Of a stretch of DNA of 64,000 nt, positions 46,025 through 58,195 are shown in pieces. Position 1 is the first letter of the stretch. Each line of letters opens with the position of its first letter. Position numbers and translations under genes: made by a program. The stretch is from Calliopum simillimum (lineage: Eukaryota > Arthropoda > Insecta > Diptera > Lauxaniidae). Where the stretch lies: NCBI GenBank assembly GCA_951812925.1, contig OX638368.1, positions 117,761,309 to 117,825,308 of the forward strand, given 5' to 3'. Under the pieces are notes generated by a model. That model had not been told where the DNA came from. It saw only the letters and a list, made by a program, of their open reading frames with translations, and searched no databases.

Positions 46025-47290
46025 TATGGGGGGTAAATTAGAATACTTTGTATTCCATGTTAAAAGAAAGTTATAAGAAGAAATTAGACCTAAGACAGAC
46101 CTGCCCTTCTAGCAAAAAAGTTTCAAAATTTGGCCCGCCCATGAGAGCTATAGCTCGCCATGTTGTAAGAAATTTATAAGAACCTGAAGAAAAAATTAAA
46201 CAATTTATGTAATTATTTAGACAGATCTGCCCTGCTAGCGAAAAAATTTCAAAATTTGGCGTGAGTATAAAAAGTATTGTAGTAGGAAATTTATAAGAAG
46301 AAGGAGAAATTTGACAATTTATGTATCAAAGGCAGACCAGCCCTTCTAGAATAAAAACTTTTAAATTTGGAGCACACATAAAAGGTGCTGGTCCGCCATA
46401 TGATATGAAATTTATAAGAAGATGACGAAAAGATAGAATAATTTAAATATCTGAGGCTGGCGTGCCCTTCCGGAGTTAAAATTTCAAAATTTGGAGCACT
46501 CATTAAAAGGGCTATTTATTAGAAAAAGAAGAAGAAATTCAACAGTTTATGTATCCAAGGCAGACCTGTATTTCTAGATTAAAAATTTCAAGTTTGGAAC
46601 ACTAACAAAATGTGCTGGCCCGGCACATGGTAAGAAATTTATAAGAAGGCATTTCTGCCCTTCTAGAGTAAACATTTCAAAATGAGTCCCACGCACAAAA
46701 GTGATGGCCCGCCATGTTGCCAATATGAAATTTATAAGAAAAAAAAAATAAATTTAAAACATTATGCAAAATTTTAAACATTATGCATCTAAGGCAATCC
46801 TGCCCTTTTAGAGTAAAAATTAAAAAATTTCGCCCGCGTTTAATAATGCTGGCCCGCCATATAATTAATTTGAAATTTATAAGAATAAGAAAATGAAATG
46901 AAATAATTTATTTAACTAAGACCTGCTCTCCTGGATTAAAAATTTTAAAATTAAGCTTGCACATAAAAATCTTAGCTAGAAGAAGAAGAAATTTAACGTT
47001 TTTTGTATCCAATACAACCCTTTCCTTCCAGAATACAAATTTCCAAAATTAAGCGCTTTCATAAAAGTGCTGGCCCGCCATGTAGTGAGGAATTATTAGG
47101 AAGAAGAAAAAAAAAATTTTACAATGTATGTAACTAAAACAGACCTGCCCTTCTATACCTAAAATTTCAAAATTCGGGCCGCGTATAAAATCTGCTGGCC
47201 CCTAATGTAGTAAGAAATTTAACAATTTATTTGCCTAAGATAGTTCTGACCTTCTAGAGTAGAAATTAAAATACTTGGCTCATGTAAATA
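46025..47290. repeat. tandem array, unit about 110-125 bp, about 10-11 copies
   Basis: Units carry AGAAATTTATAAGAAGAAGA, AATTTATGTATCTAAGGCAG, ACCTGCCCTTCTAGAGTAAA, AATTTCAAAATTTGG, and AAAAGTGCTGGCCCGCCATG in order. Landmark GCCCTTCTAG-like words occur near 46106, 46232 (GCCCTGCTAG), 46340, 46464, 46658, 46803 and 47149, among others. Unrelated to the 41.5-kb satellite. Non-coding. Confidence 0.9.
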
Positions 47291-47665
47291 GTCCACCCGC
47301 GATGGTGGGTCTGATATAACACTACGTTTCCACAGGAGACTTGTCTGAGTCGAGATTTTATATCTAGTCCTACCCGTTTCCACCGGCTGAAAGGTAAAAT
47401 GAAAGTTGTTCTTCCCCTTCTACAGCAAGATTTGGTGCTAAATCTCGAAATAACCGTAAATTACCTGATAAATCTCCAGTAGAAAGATACAACATATAAG
47501 GGAAAGTACTAACAAAATGTAATTGCTACTTTGAAAACCCAGAATTAAAGAAAAAACCAATTCGCCTTAAGACAAATTATCAAAATCGCTATAGGTATAG
47601 AAACTTTTCATCTGAAGTTTTTGGTACTTTTGTAAGCCCAAAACCAAGAATGTAACCATTTCTTT
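47291..47665. other. no gene recognised
   Basis: Short unique-looking stretch between two repeat blocks, with no coding signal. Confidence 0.45.
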
Positions 47666-47667
47666 TT

Positions 47668-47812
47668 TATACCCTACACCCAGGGTATATTCACTTTGTC
47701 CTTCCGTTTGTAACGCAGAGAAGGAGGCGTGGCAGATATAGAAAAGTATAAATATTCTTGATCAGCGTCACCTCCTGAGTGGATATAGCCATGTCCGTCT
47801 GTCTGGCTGGCA

Positions 47813-47857
<45 letters not shown>

Positions 47858-48450
47858 GCTGTGCGTGGAAATATTTTTTACGGAAAAACTAACCATGATA
47901 ATTCAATGAAATTTGGTGTGTTGGCTTTGTCGTAAAAGTTAGCTCATGAGATTGAAAATGAGCAAAATCGGCCAACGGACACGCCTACCGCCCATGCAAA
48001 AAATATATTCAAAATGCAACTTTAGGAGTATTTTTCACGACAATTCAACCGAAATATACTTAAATACTACGAATCATTAGTGCAAACTCTGAGCAAAATT
48101 TGGGTGAAATCGGACAAGAGGGCGTGGCTCCTCCCATACAAGCAAAAGCTTCAAAACGCTATACTGAAAGAGTTTTTTGGGATAATCTAACTAAATTTCA
48201 CTCAGACACTAGCAACTATAAATGCAAGCTCTCAGCAAAAACTGGGTGAAATCGGACAAGAGGGCGTGGTACCACCCTTATAAGAGAAAGCTTCCAAACG
48301 CTATACTTAAAACGTTTTTTGAGATAATCCAACCGACTTTCACTCAGACACTAAGAACTATAAATGCATGCTCTGAGCAAAAACCGGGTGAACTCGGACA
48401 AAAGGGCGTGGCACCTCCCATAAAAGCAAAATTTTCAAAATACTGCAGTG
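47668..48450. repeat. dispersed TATACCCT repeat with internal tandem units
   Basis: Begins TTTATACCCTACACCCAGGG, then CCTTCCGTTTGTAACGC, AAATATTCTTGATCAGCGTC and ATAGCCATGTCCGTCTGTCT, a word order that I recognise from a dispersed repeat common in fly genomes. A GGCT tetranucleotide tract follows, then about three units of roughly 125 bp, each with CGGACAAGAGGGCGTGGC-like, GCTTCAAAACGCTATACT-like and TTTCACTCAGACACTA-like words (near 48110, 48260 and 48400). No coding frame is supported; the element class is unknown to me. Confidence 0.8.
47802..47860. repeat. (GGCT)n tetranucleotide tract
   Basis: About 14 nearly perfect GGCT units with GGCA interruptions near each end, inside the dispersed repeat at the position where related copies usually show CTGTCTGTCTG. 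Confidence 0.95.
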
Positions 48451-51400
48451 TGGGGTATTTTATGTTTGGCCAGGCCAAAGGTTACATCCTTACTACATAG
48501 TTTTTAATTTGATAATGGCAGATGAAAACAAACCATTTTTTAAGTCGACCTTAGTCAACTTCAAATAAAAATTTCATTCAAAATCGATTTTGAAACTTCT
48601 TAACGGAATATAGAGCTAGTTCTCCCAAAAAGCAATACTCCTGACTTAATGCTTTTTAACCCATTTTGCACCGGGCGGCCGAGCTTGTGACAACATACAA
48701 ATGTTAGTACAGAGAGATATTTGAAAAACTAATCATTTTGACAGACAATTTGAACCATTGTTAGTTTCCAAATTTCTACAAGTTCAGATCTCCAACCCTT
48801 GGTTGAGTATAGCTGTCAACAAGAAGTTCCATTTCCATTCGTGCCAACATCGTCTAACAAACTATCACGCTAAGCCAAAAAGTCATGCTATATACTATAA
48901 AAAAAAAAAAACATCTCCATCTCCCGTCGTCCCACTCCAGGTTATAATTTAAGGCCTTCTTCCCAGAAAAAATTACGACAAATCTTTTGTGAATAAAATA
49001 CTATTACATTTACGCACAAGTAAAACCCTTCAGTCTTCATATTACTTTCATTCGAGTCTTACGGCATCAACTTTAAAACCATCATTCTGCCTCCAACATA
49101 TTAAAGTTTTCCGCCTGAAGATCAATCTGATTTAGAGACATGGAGAACTCATTTTAAGTGAATGATCCTTTCTTTCGCTTAGTCCTCCCCTTCTGAGGTG
49201 CAAAATTTTTCATTACCCTTGCATAAATCAACCAGAATTTCTCGAAGAAAAGGGGAGTCTAAAAACTTAAAATTTTCTTCATAAGACCAAATATGATATC
49301 TATTCGTGTGAAAATTCATGAAAAATCTAAATTTCTTCTAAATGCGATGGTAAATGGGTTAATACTTTCCTAAGTGTATTTGTAAAATTACACAGAACCG
49401 AAAACAACCCTTAAACGAAGACAAACAAACGAACGAAAGACCAAAAGAAGACAAAGTGCGCAGGGTTTGGTGAACCCACCGACAGCTTAGCAACCATGAT
49501 GGTTGTTGTTTTTGTAGTCAGAGTTTTATATCAAAAATATTCTCTGAGTGTTTCAATTATTCTCCATATCAAATGATTTTTTTTTTTTGTTTCTTTCGTT
49601 CGCTTCCATTTCAAGTTTCTCTGTCAACGAAGATGGCTGGCAGTTTGATTTCAGAGCCCGGCTGCAAAGTTAAAAATAAACCAAAGCAACTGCGCGTGGT
49701 ATTGCCGTCGGTATACGCTCTGAATACCAAGCAACATACATACATTGGGCGTGGTTCATGCAAAGCAAAGTATTCATTATGGAGAGTGTACAATACGCTA
49801 TGTATAGTGAAAGATAGAAATGTATCTATTTCAGTTTATAGAAAAGAAGTTTTTTTCTTATTTTTGGTATATTTGCAGAGCAATTTAAAAAAAAAAAAAT
49901 TAGATCTGCTTTCAACAAAAAGAAAGTTGATTTTCTAAAAAAAAAAAAAAAGAAAAATCATAAAATGTTACTCCGTTTGGATGTAAAGAACTTGATGTTT
50001 TCAACACTACATACGAGGTGGATCAAAAGTAATGTCATAATGTAAATTAGCTGCCATTTTGTCATTAAAGAATAAAATTGAATTCTGTTTCCTCAAAAAG
50101 TTTATACGGAGGTGAGATTTTTTGGCATTAAGTTGAATTTGCAACACAATTGCGCTTGCTTTACAGCATTTTGAATTGTTGATTTCATCTTCGATGTTGG
50201 CTGCAAGACTTATTCAAGCGTGTATCGTTTCGTTGTTAATTGTCAACTTTTTCTCCATTTATTTGTAATAAAAAGATCAAACCACAATAGTTTTAAACTG
50301 CATTTACAGAAATTATGGTGCATTCATTTAATGACAATACTTTTGCTCCTTTCATACAATACAGCCATTCCATGCCTAGCGTAACAAGATCTGCGATACA
50401 CGTACCCCTTCCGATTTCACTGAAATTTGGTACATGGTTTTGTTTCAATCTTTTAGAAATGAGAAAAAAAAAAATTGCGATTTGCTTTTGTGGCTTGTGC
50501 AAAGAGTGTAAAAATCGGTAAATTGTGCCAAACTCTCCTCAAATAAGTGTCAATAACTTGAGTATTTTTTAACCGATTTTCATGTTTATACCACTTTCGG
50601 AAAGGCATTCAATTAGGCTAAATAGCTTAAATCTCAAAATAAAGTTTTTCGCATTTTATAAAAAAGTACTAAATTTACTACTATTTTAGTACTAAACTCC
50701 AAAGAACGTAACCAGGCACACCTTTTTACCTTACAAAATATATTTTTTGAAAAGAAAAAAAAATCTTTCATATGAAAAAGAGAGAAAATTGTCTCGAAGC
50801 TTAAAACTTATTATTTTTGAAAAATTTGAAAAAAAGGTCCGACCACAAAATGGAATTTTAATTTACGTTTTTTAGTGTAAAATTTAAAAATATCTTGGTA
50901 TGCGAGCTTAGAAACTGCCGGAAGTACCCACTGTCGCACCATTAAAATAGGTCTGCCGGTCATTTTCGGCAAAAAAAATTTGGTCGGCCGGATTTTTTCT
51001 GAATGGTTATGAAATTTATCATCGATTAATATTAAGATTGGTCAAAATCCGTGATGACGGCAAAACATTCAGAAAACTTAATAATTCAAAAATCATTTAA
51101 AAATATTTCTGCCAGGCTATAACCATGCTGGCCAAGCTTTTCTTATTCGTCTTAGTGTAAACTACCATTTTTCATTAAAAATTTCAGAATCCGCGATGAC
51201 GGCACTTTTAGTATTGCCGGCTCCTCGCCTAATATCTCAAAACTTGAAAAACTGACTTAGTATTCTTCACTTGTATACGGACGATATGTTTGAAAAGTTG
51301 TCAAAAAATTCCAATATTTGACAATAAGCCCTATTGCGGGTCTCAGTTTTGAGAGTTTTGATCAAAGTATGGATTGCGTTTTGCAATATATTCCTCTAAA

Positions 51401-52895
51401 ATAATCAGACCTGCAACCATTGAGTTTGCTTTAATTTCGAAATAGTGTTGCAGCCTATGGTACCTACATACATATGTTCATATGTTTAAGTGGAATTGAT
51501 TTTTTGGTAACCAGACGAGGTGAATGCACTATTGATATTTTTTGTTTTAAGTTTATGTCTGTTGTTTTAGAGAATTAAATAATTTTTTTTCTGTTTTTTT
51601 TAGATTTCAATTTATAAATTTTTAAATTTAACTCACAGCATGACTTAACGCACGCACTCCCTAACTTAATTCCCATTCCCCTCTCTCCCACCCCTCCAGC
51701 ACAAGAAGTAACTTAACGCTCAACGTTGATTTATGCGCTGTATGTTGCAACAATTAAGCGGAATGCTGCTGCTACTTTTGATTTCATCTTGATCCTCGTA
51801 CCACATAAATTTACATGCTCTGAGTTCCTGCGTATCATCATCTTATGCTTTCAGCATTTCATATTAAGAATGTGTCTTACACCTATGGATGGATTTCCGC
51901 ATCTTTTTCTTTGGCACCTTAATTAAACGCACACAAATCTAGTTGTATCATTAAACGTTTAGCCTTCTTTAATAAGTCATAAATTTCACCTTTTATGGTG
52001 GCAGCTCTCCTGTTGATGATGATGGTTGGATGGCTGGATGACTGCTAGTGCTGCTGTTTCTTGTCTTCTCGACTGACAGCATGCATTCATTTTTCTTCAT
52101 TTTCTTTAATCTAAGGTGTTCACAACTAATGCCATAGAAAAATTTGATATTTTCCACTCATCATATGAGGTCTTACTGTTTGTTGGTATTAAACCAAGAC
52201 TTAGTTCAGTTTATGTAGGTGTTAGCTAAATGTTTTGGTGACATTTTTCTTTGCTTCATTATGCAGATTTTAGTTTCTCAGAGCTTAATGATTACACGAA
52301 AAATGTAAAACACCTATCTTATTTACATATGTCACGATCTAGATATTTTGTGGGCAATCAAAATGAAAATGAAACTATTTTACGCATTAGAAAAGCTTTA
52401 GACTATATACCTTATGAAAAATAATGCGTACACTGAGAAAGTTCATACCGAGTGTCATAAAGGTTTAATCAGACGCCACCACACAATGAAGACTTTGTGC
52501 TTTAAGCACTAGCTGAGAACGATGATAAATTATGATCCTATGGTAATCGACTTATCAATTTAAAAGGTGGAGCAAAAGTAATGTGATAATGCGTATTGAC
52601 TGGAATTTCGTTCGCAATAAAAAAAAACTGAATACCTTGCACAAAAATTTTAAGTGAAAGTGTAGAATGTAATATATCATTAAGTTCAAAAATGGTATCT
52701 GGGGTATTATACGTGTAGCGGACATAAAAAAAAAATGTTCATGTATCCGATTTCAGTAATTGTTGACTATGTTATAGCTAGATCCAGATAAAAAAAATTT
52801 TTCAAGTATAAAATCTGGATAACGACCTTAATGGCTTTAAAATTTTGACTGACCGGAAGATTCGTACCTTCTACTTCGAACACCATTATCCAGCT
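48451..52895. other. long stretch without a supported gene
   Basis: Frames such as 49573-49938 (MAGSLISEPGCKVKNKPKQL, no recognised motif) are not supported. GAGGTGGATCAAAAGTAATG at 50014-50033 and the similar AAGGTGGAGCAAAAGTAATG at 52564-52583 may be solo ends of a decayed transposon. A pyrimidine tract followed by CAG at 51665-51701 resembles a 3' splice site, but nothing coding follows. Otherwise AT-rich and featureless. Confidence 0.35.
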
Positions 52896-53421
52896 TGTAT
52901 TTATGTATTCTTTAACTCCTAGGAGGAGCATATGGCCAATATGAAACATCTTCATTTGTCGCGATCCCTTGCGATGACTTTGATCCCTCGCCACGACTTT
53001 CCCGATTCTTGGATTTCCTTTCCAGCGACCTTGAATTGATATCCTCTTTTGCTCCACCATCCATGGAGATAATGCTGCCTAAATACGTGAAGTTATCGAT
53101 GTTTTTGATGTCATCACTGCCAGCTCTAAACGTGATGTCATTCCTGTTTGCGTTTAACTTCATGCTTTTAGTCTTGGATACGTTGATTTTTAGGCAGGCC
53201 TTTTGTGATTCCAAGACAAGGTCTTCAATTTTGCTTTGCATATCTGAATGTTTGGACGATAAGAGGCAGATATCGTCAGCGTAGTCGAGATCTTCTAGAT
53301 GTTCGGTAAAGTTCCATTGGCTACCCCTTTTGGCCTTTTTAAGGGCGTTATCTAGGATATCATCAAGAACGATAAGGAAGAGAGATGGTGATAGTAAACA
53401 CCCCTGCCGTACGCCTGCTTA
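52896..53421 (-). pseudogene. RTE-like LINE reverse transcriptase fragment with YADD box
   Basis: On the minus strand one frame stays open from about 53420 to 52912. It reads GVRQGCLLSPSLFLIVLDDI, EHLEDLDYADDICLLSS (YADD catalytic motif of the palm), MQSKIEDLVLESQKACLKIN, KTKSMKLNANRNDITFRAG, NFTYLGSIISMDGGAKEDIN. Then an internal deletion of about 0.4 kb joins DINSR to SLERKSKNRESRGEGSK, the far C-terminal part, which is in a shifted frame as in the copy at 25.1 kb. The element ends at GGCCATATGCTCCTCCTAGG and a short tail near 52896. The N-terminal half, including the endonuclease, is missing. Confidence 0.88.
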
Positions 53422-53599
53422 ATAAAGCCAAAATCAAATAAATAAAGAAGCCAAATTTACACTTCAATTAATGAGCTTTTTGACTGCATTTTTGGATTTA
53501 AAAAAAAATATTAGTTTTTTGGAAAAAGGTGGACCTTCATTTTTTGAAAATTGGTTCTAACAATGTTAGTTTCTTTTATTGTTTTTTCTAAAAATTGCT

Positions 53600-54070
53600 T
53601 ATAGTGATAGATAATTCTTGTCAAATTTCACAGTGGCAATCATTCAGGCCTAAAGGACAGTCTAATAAGGAGATTAAATTCTCCTCCATCCACCGTTTTG
53701 TTAACCGCGCGGTATGCTTCGTATCGTTATCTTGCTGCAGGATTCAAGACACTGACATATATTCATCACAGAATGGAACCATTACATCATTAAGGATAGA
53801 AATATGCTGGTGCTGACTCATATGGCCCTCAATCTTTGCTATGGAACCAACAACGAGCCATGGATCACCAGATCATAATATGCAGGACGTGTGTATTTCA
53901 GGTCAAATTTCTTTGATCTGGGACAACGGACGTGGGTTTTTCGATCAGACCAAACTCCATTAATTTTGCCAAATATTAACCTTTCACTAATTTTCAAACA
54001 ATTCGGAGATGTCAACTCAAATCTTGATCGATTACGTAGAGGCGGACTTTAATGTTAAAGTTTTATTAAA
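53600..54070 (-). pseudogene. Tc1-like transposase remnant
   Basis: Minus-strand frames give, from right to left, SERLIFGKINGVWSDRKTHV (around 53940-53995), FDLKYTRPAYYDLVIHGSLL (around 53855-53915) and ILQQDNDTKHTARLTKRWME (53690-53750), then LISLLDCPL. QDN-x-KHTA is the hallmark surrounding the second catalytic Asp of Tc1-type transposases, and the text before it matches the first catalytic region in order. The expected PDLNPIE motif with the third acid is degraded beyond recognition. Several frameshifts. No terminal repeats could be located. Confidence 0.75.
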
Positions 54071-55522
54071 ACTCTTGAGGGATTTACACATTTCTTAAAA
54101 AAAATAGTCAAGAAAAAGTAAATGAATGAAATTCGTAAGTCACGTGAATCTGTGGTGTGGTTTCTTCTTCCGCTTCTCGCTCCCCACTAAGTGGAAATAA
54201 TCTTTCAATTATAAACAACGAACAACCAAATGAACTGGGCGTAAAACCACTTTAGACATTTACTGCAGGTGGATTGGGATTTTATTGAAATGCAAGCGGC
54301 GCAACAACTGTCAAATAAATTCTGTTATTTATGTTAAAATTTAAAAGCATTAATTTACATTTTAATTTGATTTTTTCTTTTTTTCATTTTTGTGTATATT
54401 TTTATTGAAATAAAAATTCAACCGCAACAACACACAACACGAAGAACAAAAACCAAAATGGAGGGGGGACACAAAAAATGAATTGAAAAGTTTAATCTCA
54501 AAAAGTTGTTAATTCCAGAGCTAAGCCACAAAAAGCCAACATGGCATTCATGAGTGTGTGTGTGTGTGTTGGTAGAATAACACTTATGCAACAGAGTAGT
54601 ATGGGGAATATCATTCATATACATACGTTGAGTTGAAGCTCAAGTCCTTCATTATGCTCTCACAAAAATAAAAGAACTTAAGCTCTGGTATTAAATAAAT
54701 TTCACGAAATTGTTTTTTGGTATTAAAGTCAGCACAAAAATGTGGCAAGTAACGATGAAATGTTGAAGGTAGGGGATGTTTGGGCTGAGGTGTGATAGAA
54801 CGAAACAAAAACCCACCTACGAAAAGGATTGTAAATGGGTTAAATATATATGGACGAGTATATATATGGAAACTTGCTTGCACGCAAAATTGTTACTATG
54901 TACACAAAAGCCGCCTCACTCCACCCCTCCACTGCTGTTGACGTCAGCATAAATTTATTTTTGATATATTTTCTTCTTCTTTTTTTCTATATAATGAAGC
55001 CTTTGGGTAGGGTGTCTACCCTACAACGCCCCAATAAGGTTTGTCAAACAAATTCATGTAATTAAAGTCTCCACGCTAAATGATGTGACAAGCGTCAGCC
55101 CTAAGTGGTGCCATATTTGCTGTCACTGGGTTTTGAGTAGCAAAAAAAAAAAACTTTTTAATTAAAACAAAATTGTTTTGGGGAGTGCGTATGATTTGTA
55201 AATTTAACAAATATTTTCAATCGCATCATTCCAGTACCTACTATTTTATGTTTAATTTATATTGACAAAAGTTTTCTATGGATTTTGTGCTATTAAAATA
55301 TTATTTTCTTACATTGAAACCGTCCATTGGAAAAGCTACCTTATCTTTACACGCAGTGCAGTTAAAAATAAGAGATAGGGTAAATTTTACCGATTGTTAG
55401 TTTAAGCTGGAATTCAGTGCTAAGGCATGTACTGAACATTTTACAACTGATTTGAGGTCGATTATCAAATTACATATGCAAATAAAAACGGTCTTACTGA
55501 ACTACTACCCTGTACAAATTGA
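54071..55522. other. no gene recognised
   Basis: A (TG)n tract lies at 54552-54570. Short frames have no motif. Confidence 0.4.
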
Positions 55523-55524
55523 TA

Positions 55525-56682
55525 GGGTAAACGCGGGAGATGTGGCACCCCCGGGTGATATGGCACCCCTATCAATACTATTTCAATACTTACAGCTTTC
55601 ATAGCATTTAAATATGGACCCAGTTTAATTCAGCTGCGCGAGAGACTTCGTGGTAAGTAGTTCATCTAGCTTTAGTTGCAATTATCACTAGTGTGTGGGA
55701 TTTTTAAAATAATTTTGGGAATGTAAACGACTGACTTCTGTTTTGCGTAGAGGCAGCAGAGCGGTGAGTATTTAATACAGCTTTATGGCGCATATATCAA
55801 AACAAACAGAATTGAATGTGATTTCGGATGAATACGAGCGCTAGTAAACATGTTTTTTCGTTTCGTGATATTTTACTCGGTTTAAACCGAAAGGGAGATA
55901 TGGCACCCCATCACTACGTCACTACGGGTGATATGGTTCTGCTGGCATTCCTCCCTTCGCATGTTATAAGATATTTCGGATTACGAATATGATGTGCTTG
56001 AATTCAAAGTCACTCCAGAATCGCAGAATTTGAGTCAGCAAGGACCTTCAGTTAATTTTGAACTGTACTACTGACTTCAAAAAACCCTATGCTGAACAAA
56101 AAAAAAAAAAAAAAAATAAACAGCAAGAATTCTAATTATTTAGTCCAGCAGAAAAAAAAAACTTGAAGCGGAAAACACAACCAATAACACGTTACTATGG
56201 TGGTTTCAAAGAAGAGGTGTTATAAACATAAAGTGGTTACTAAATATGATTCTTCCGATGAAGGTGAAGAAAATATTTTATTCCAAGATGAATCTGCGTT
56301 AGGTGTGGAGATGTGCACAAACCACTAAACCAGATGATTGGATCCAATGCGTAATGTGCCGTATGTGATCACACGAAACATGTACATCTTGTACGAATGG
56401 ATGCAACATATCTGGCAATAAAAACTTAAAGGCAACCTAGGGTGCCAAATCACCCATGGTACGGTGCCATATCACCCATACTCTGGGGTGGTTTGGCACT
56501 TTAAAGCATTTTTTCAAAATGGAAAAAAAACATATTTGCAATAATTTTTATTCTAGCTGAAGTACTTTTTTTTGTTTTAAATTAATAAAAGAATAAATTT
56601 GCGTTTAATTTTTAAAAATCTCTTTTAATTCTGGTTTTAAAGCAGTTTAACGAAAAGGGTGCCATGTCTCCCGCATTTGCCC
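55525..56682 (+). mobile_element. pogo-like element 2, 1158 bp, TA-flanked
   Basis: Ends GGGTAAACGCGGGAGATGTG and (inverse) GGGCAAATGCGGGAGACATG, flanked by TA at 55523-55524 and 56683-56684. The adjoining words GATGTGGCACCC and GGGTGATATGGCACCCC are repeated inside near 55550, 55895, 55920, 56445-56480 and at the right end. The ends resemble those of element 1 (GGGTAA-x4-GGGA-x-AT-x-TGG) although the iterated word differs (GGCACC against GGACCA). A zinc-finger tail is encoded near 56.4 kb; the DDE core is missing. Confidence 0.85.
56324..56435 (+). pseudogene. zinc-finger tail remnant of pogo-like element 2
   Basis: The plus-strand frame reads PDDWIQCVMCRM-stop-SHETC and then TSCTNGCNISGNK. 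The arrangement W-x2-C-x2-C-x2-(Trp to TGA)-SHE-x-C-x2-C parallels WVECVI-stop-RSWSHEKCAG of element 1. Upstream sequence from about 56200 keeps an acidic stretch in broken frames. It is a pseudogene because of the stop and the missing catalytic domain. Confidence 0.6.
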
Positions 56683-56685
56683 TAA

Positions 56686-57312
56686 CACTGTGCAACACAA
56701 AAATCTGAATTTGATTTCGATAACTTTTTTGACTAATTCAAGGACGCTGATTCAGAATCTGGCGGCCGTTTTTTACTATCACGTCTGAGACGCGAGTTAT
56801 CCTTGAATTAAAATGATATTTTCAGATATTTGGCGTACATCCAGGGAGTAGTATAGTTCATTTTTGTCAACGACATTGAATAGCCCAGCTCTTCTTCTTT
56901 GAACAATATTTTCAACTTTTCCAATTGAATCATTACTTTACGAGATACCATCCATTGCAGTTAAGCTAAACAAATTTAATACAGTTCTTTACAGGGATTT
57001 GCGATACTTTTACTTCAATGACTGATATCTCAGAAAGACATGATTCAATTGGAAAAGTTAAGGTTTTATGTTGAAGAGGAAGATCAAGGCTATTCAATAC
57101 CGCTGATAAAAGTGAACTACATTAAGTATTTTCTGGATGTATGCCATTTGACTGAAAATTGCGTTTTCTGCACTTTAAATCAAGGATAACTCAGATCTCA
57201 GACGTGAAAGAGAAAAACGGTTGCCAGATTCGGAATCAGCGTTCCTGAATTAGTCAAAAATAGTTATCGAGATCAAATTCAGATTGGTTTTCAGTCAATT
57301 TCTTGCACTGTG
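56686..57312. mobile_element. 627-bp CACTGTGCAA-ended fold-back element
   Basis: The left arm (56686 to about 56950) and right arm (about 57050-57312) are diverged inverse copies, sharing ATCTGAATTTGAT, TTTTTGACTAATTCA, GACGCTGATTC and CACGTCTGAGA-like words. The ends are CACTGTGCAACA and (inverse) CACAGTGCAAGA. It begins one base after the TA that flanks pogo-like element 2. No coding content. The ends resemble those of the element at 32125 and may belong to the same superfamily. Confidence 0.8.
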
Positions 57313-58195
57313 TAGTTGACAAACTTTGAACTTCGATATCTATAATCTTGAGTTTTTCAGCTTACGATTACAAAAAGCCATAAATCCATAAATTTTTGGA
57401 ATTTGCCAATGATTTAGGTGTCATTTTATTCAAAATTGTATGTTCTTTTAGAAAATGCAAAAAAATGGTTTTTTATTTTTTGAAGATAAGAAGGTACCTT
57501 TTAGAATTTTTTCATACAAATATTTTTAAGCGGTTCGGATCTATCGTTTCTGACCTTCTATTCATAAATCTAATCCACTCCTTTGCAGATGACAGCAGCA
57601 TTTGTCATTCTATTGCTTCAGAAAGCGTGTAAGATCTATGAAAATTGAGAAAGCAAGGCGGTATATAAATGACACACTTTCGTGCTAATTGGATCGAATT
57701 CAACGCTAGCTGAAACCAATGCGGTTTGTTGTCTCATAGACGAATGGATTGTCCCATTCCACCAGAGCTGGACACGGGCCTAATATTTGGGGTCCGGTTC
57801 GGCCGGATCGCACGAATATATTTTATTTGAGATTTTTGGTCGAATCTAATAAGACGATTTGTTTGACTTGACTCACTCCATTGCCACAGACTTTTTTCCA
57901 AGTTTATAATTCTCAAACTACCTACGATTGACGGGCCTTATGAGTCTCTAATTTTCGGGTTTTTGTTGTTAGGCCCTGACTTGCACGAATCCCGCACAAA
58001 ACTCGATTTCAAGTATCGAGCTCGTCGTCGAAAAGTAAATTCCCGCGGGCCACGAAAATAACACGGCTTATGCTCTGCTTCAAACCTCTTAATATGGCCG
58101 GCATAGACATAGGCTAGGGCCCATATGACGACGTTTATTGTCTCTCTCGAACACCATCGTAACGTTGGGTGTGTTACCCATTTTTATAAATATTA

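Noticed and set aside
49573..49938. 121-residue plus-strand frame (MAGSLISEPGCK...) as a possible exon
   Set aside because: No known motif, no splice sites I can defend, and a poly-A tract at its end; too weak to call.
51665..51701. Pyrimidine tract and CAG as a 3' splice site
   Set aside because: A stop-rich sequence follows at once, and nothing resembling an exon lies downstream.
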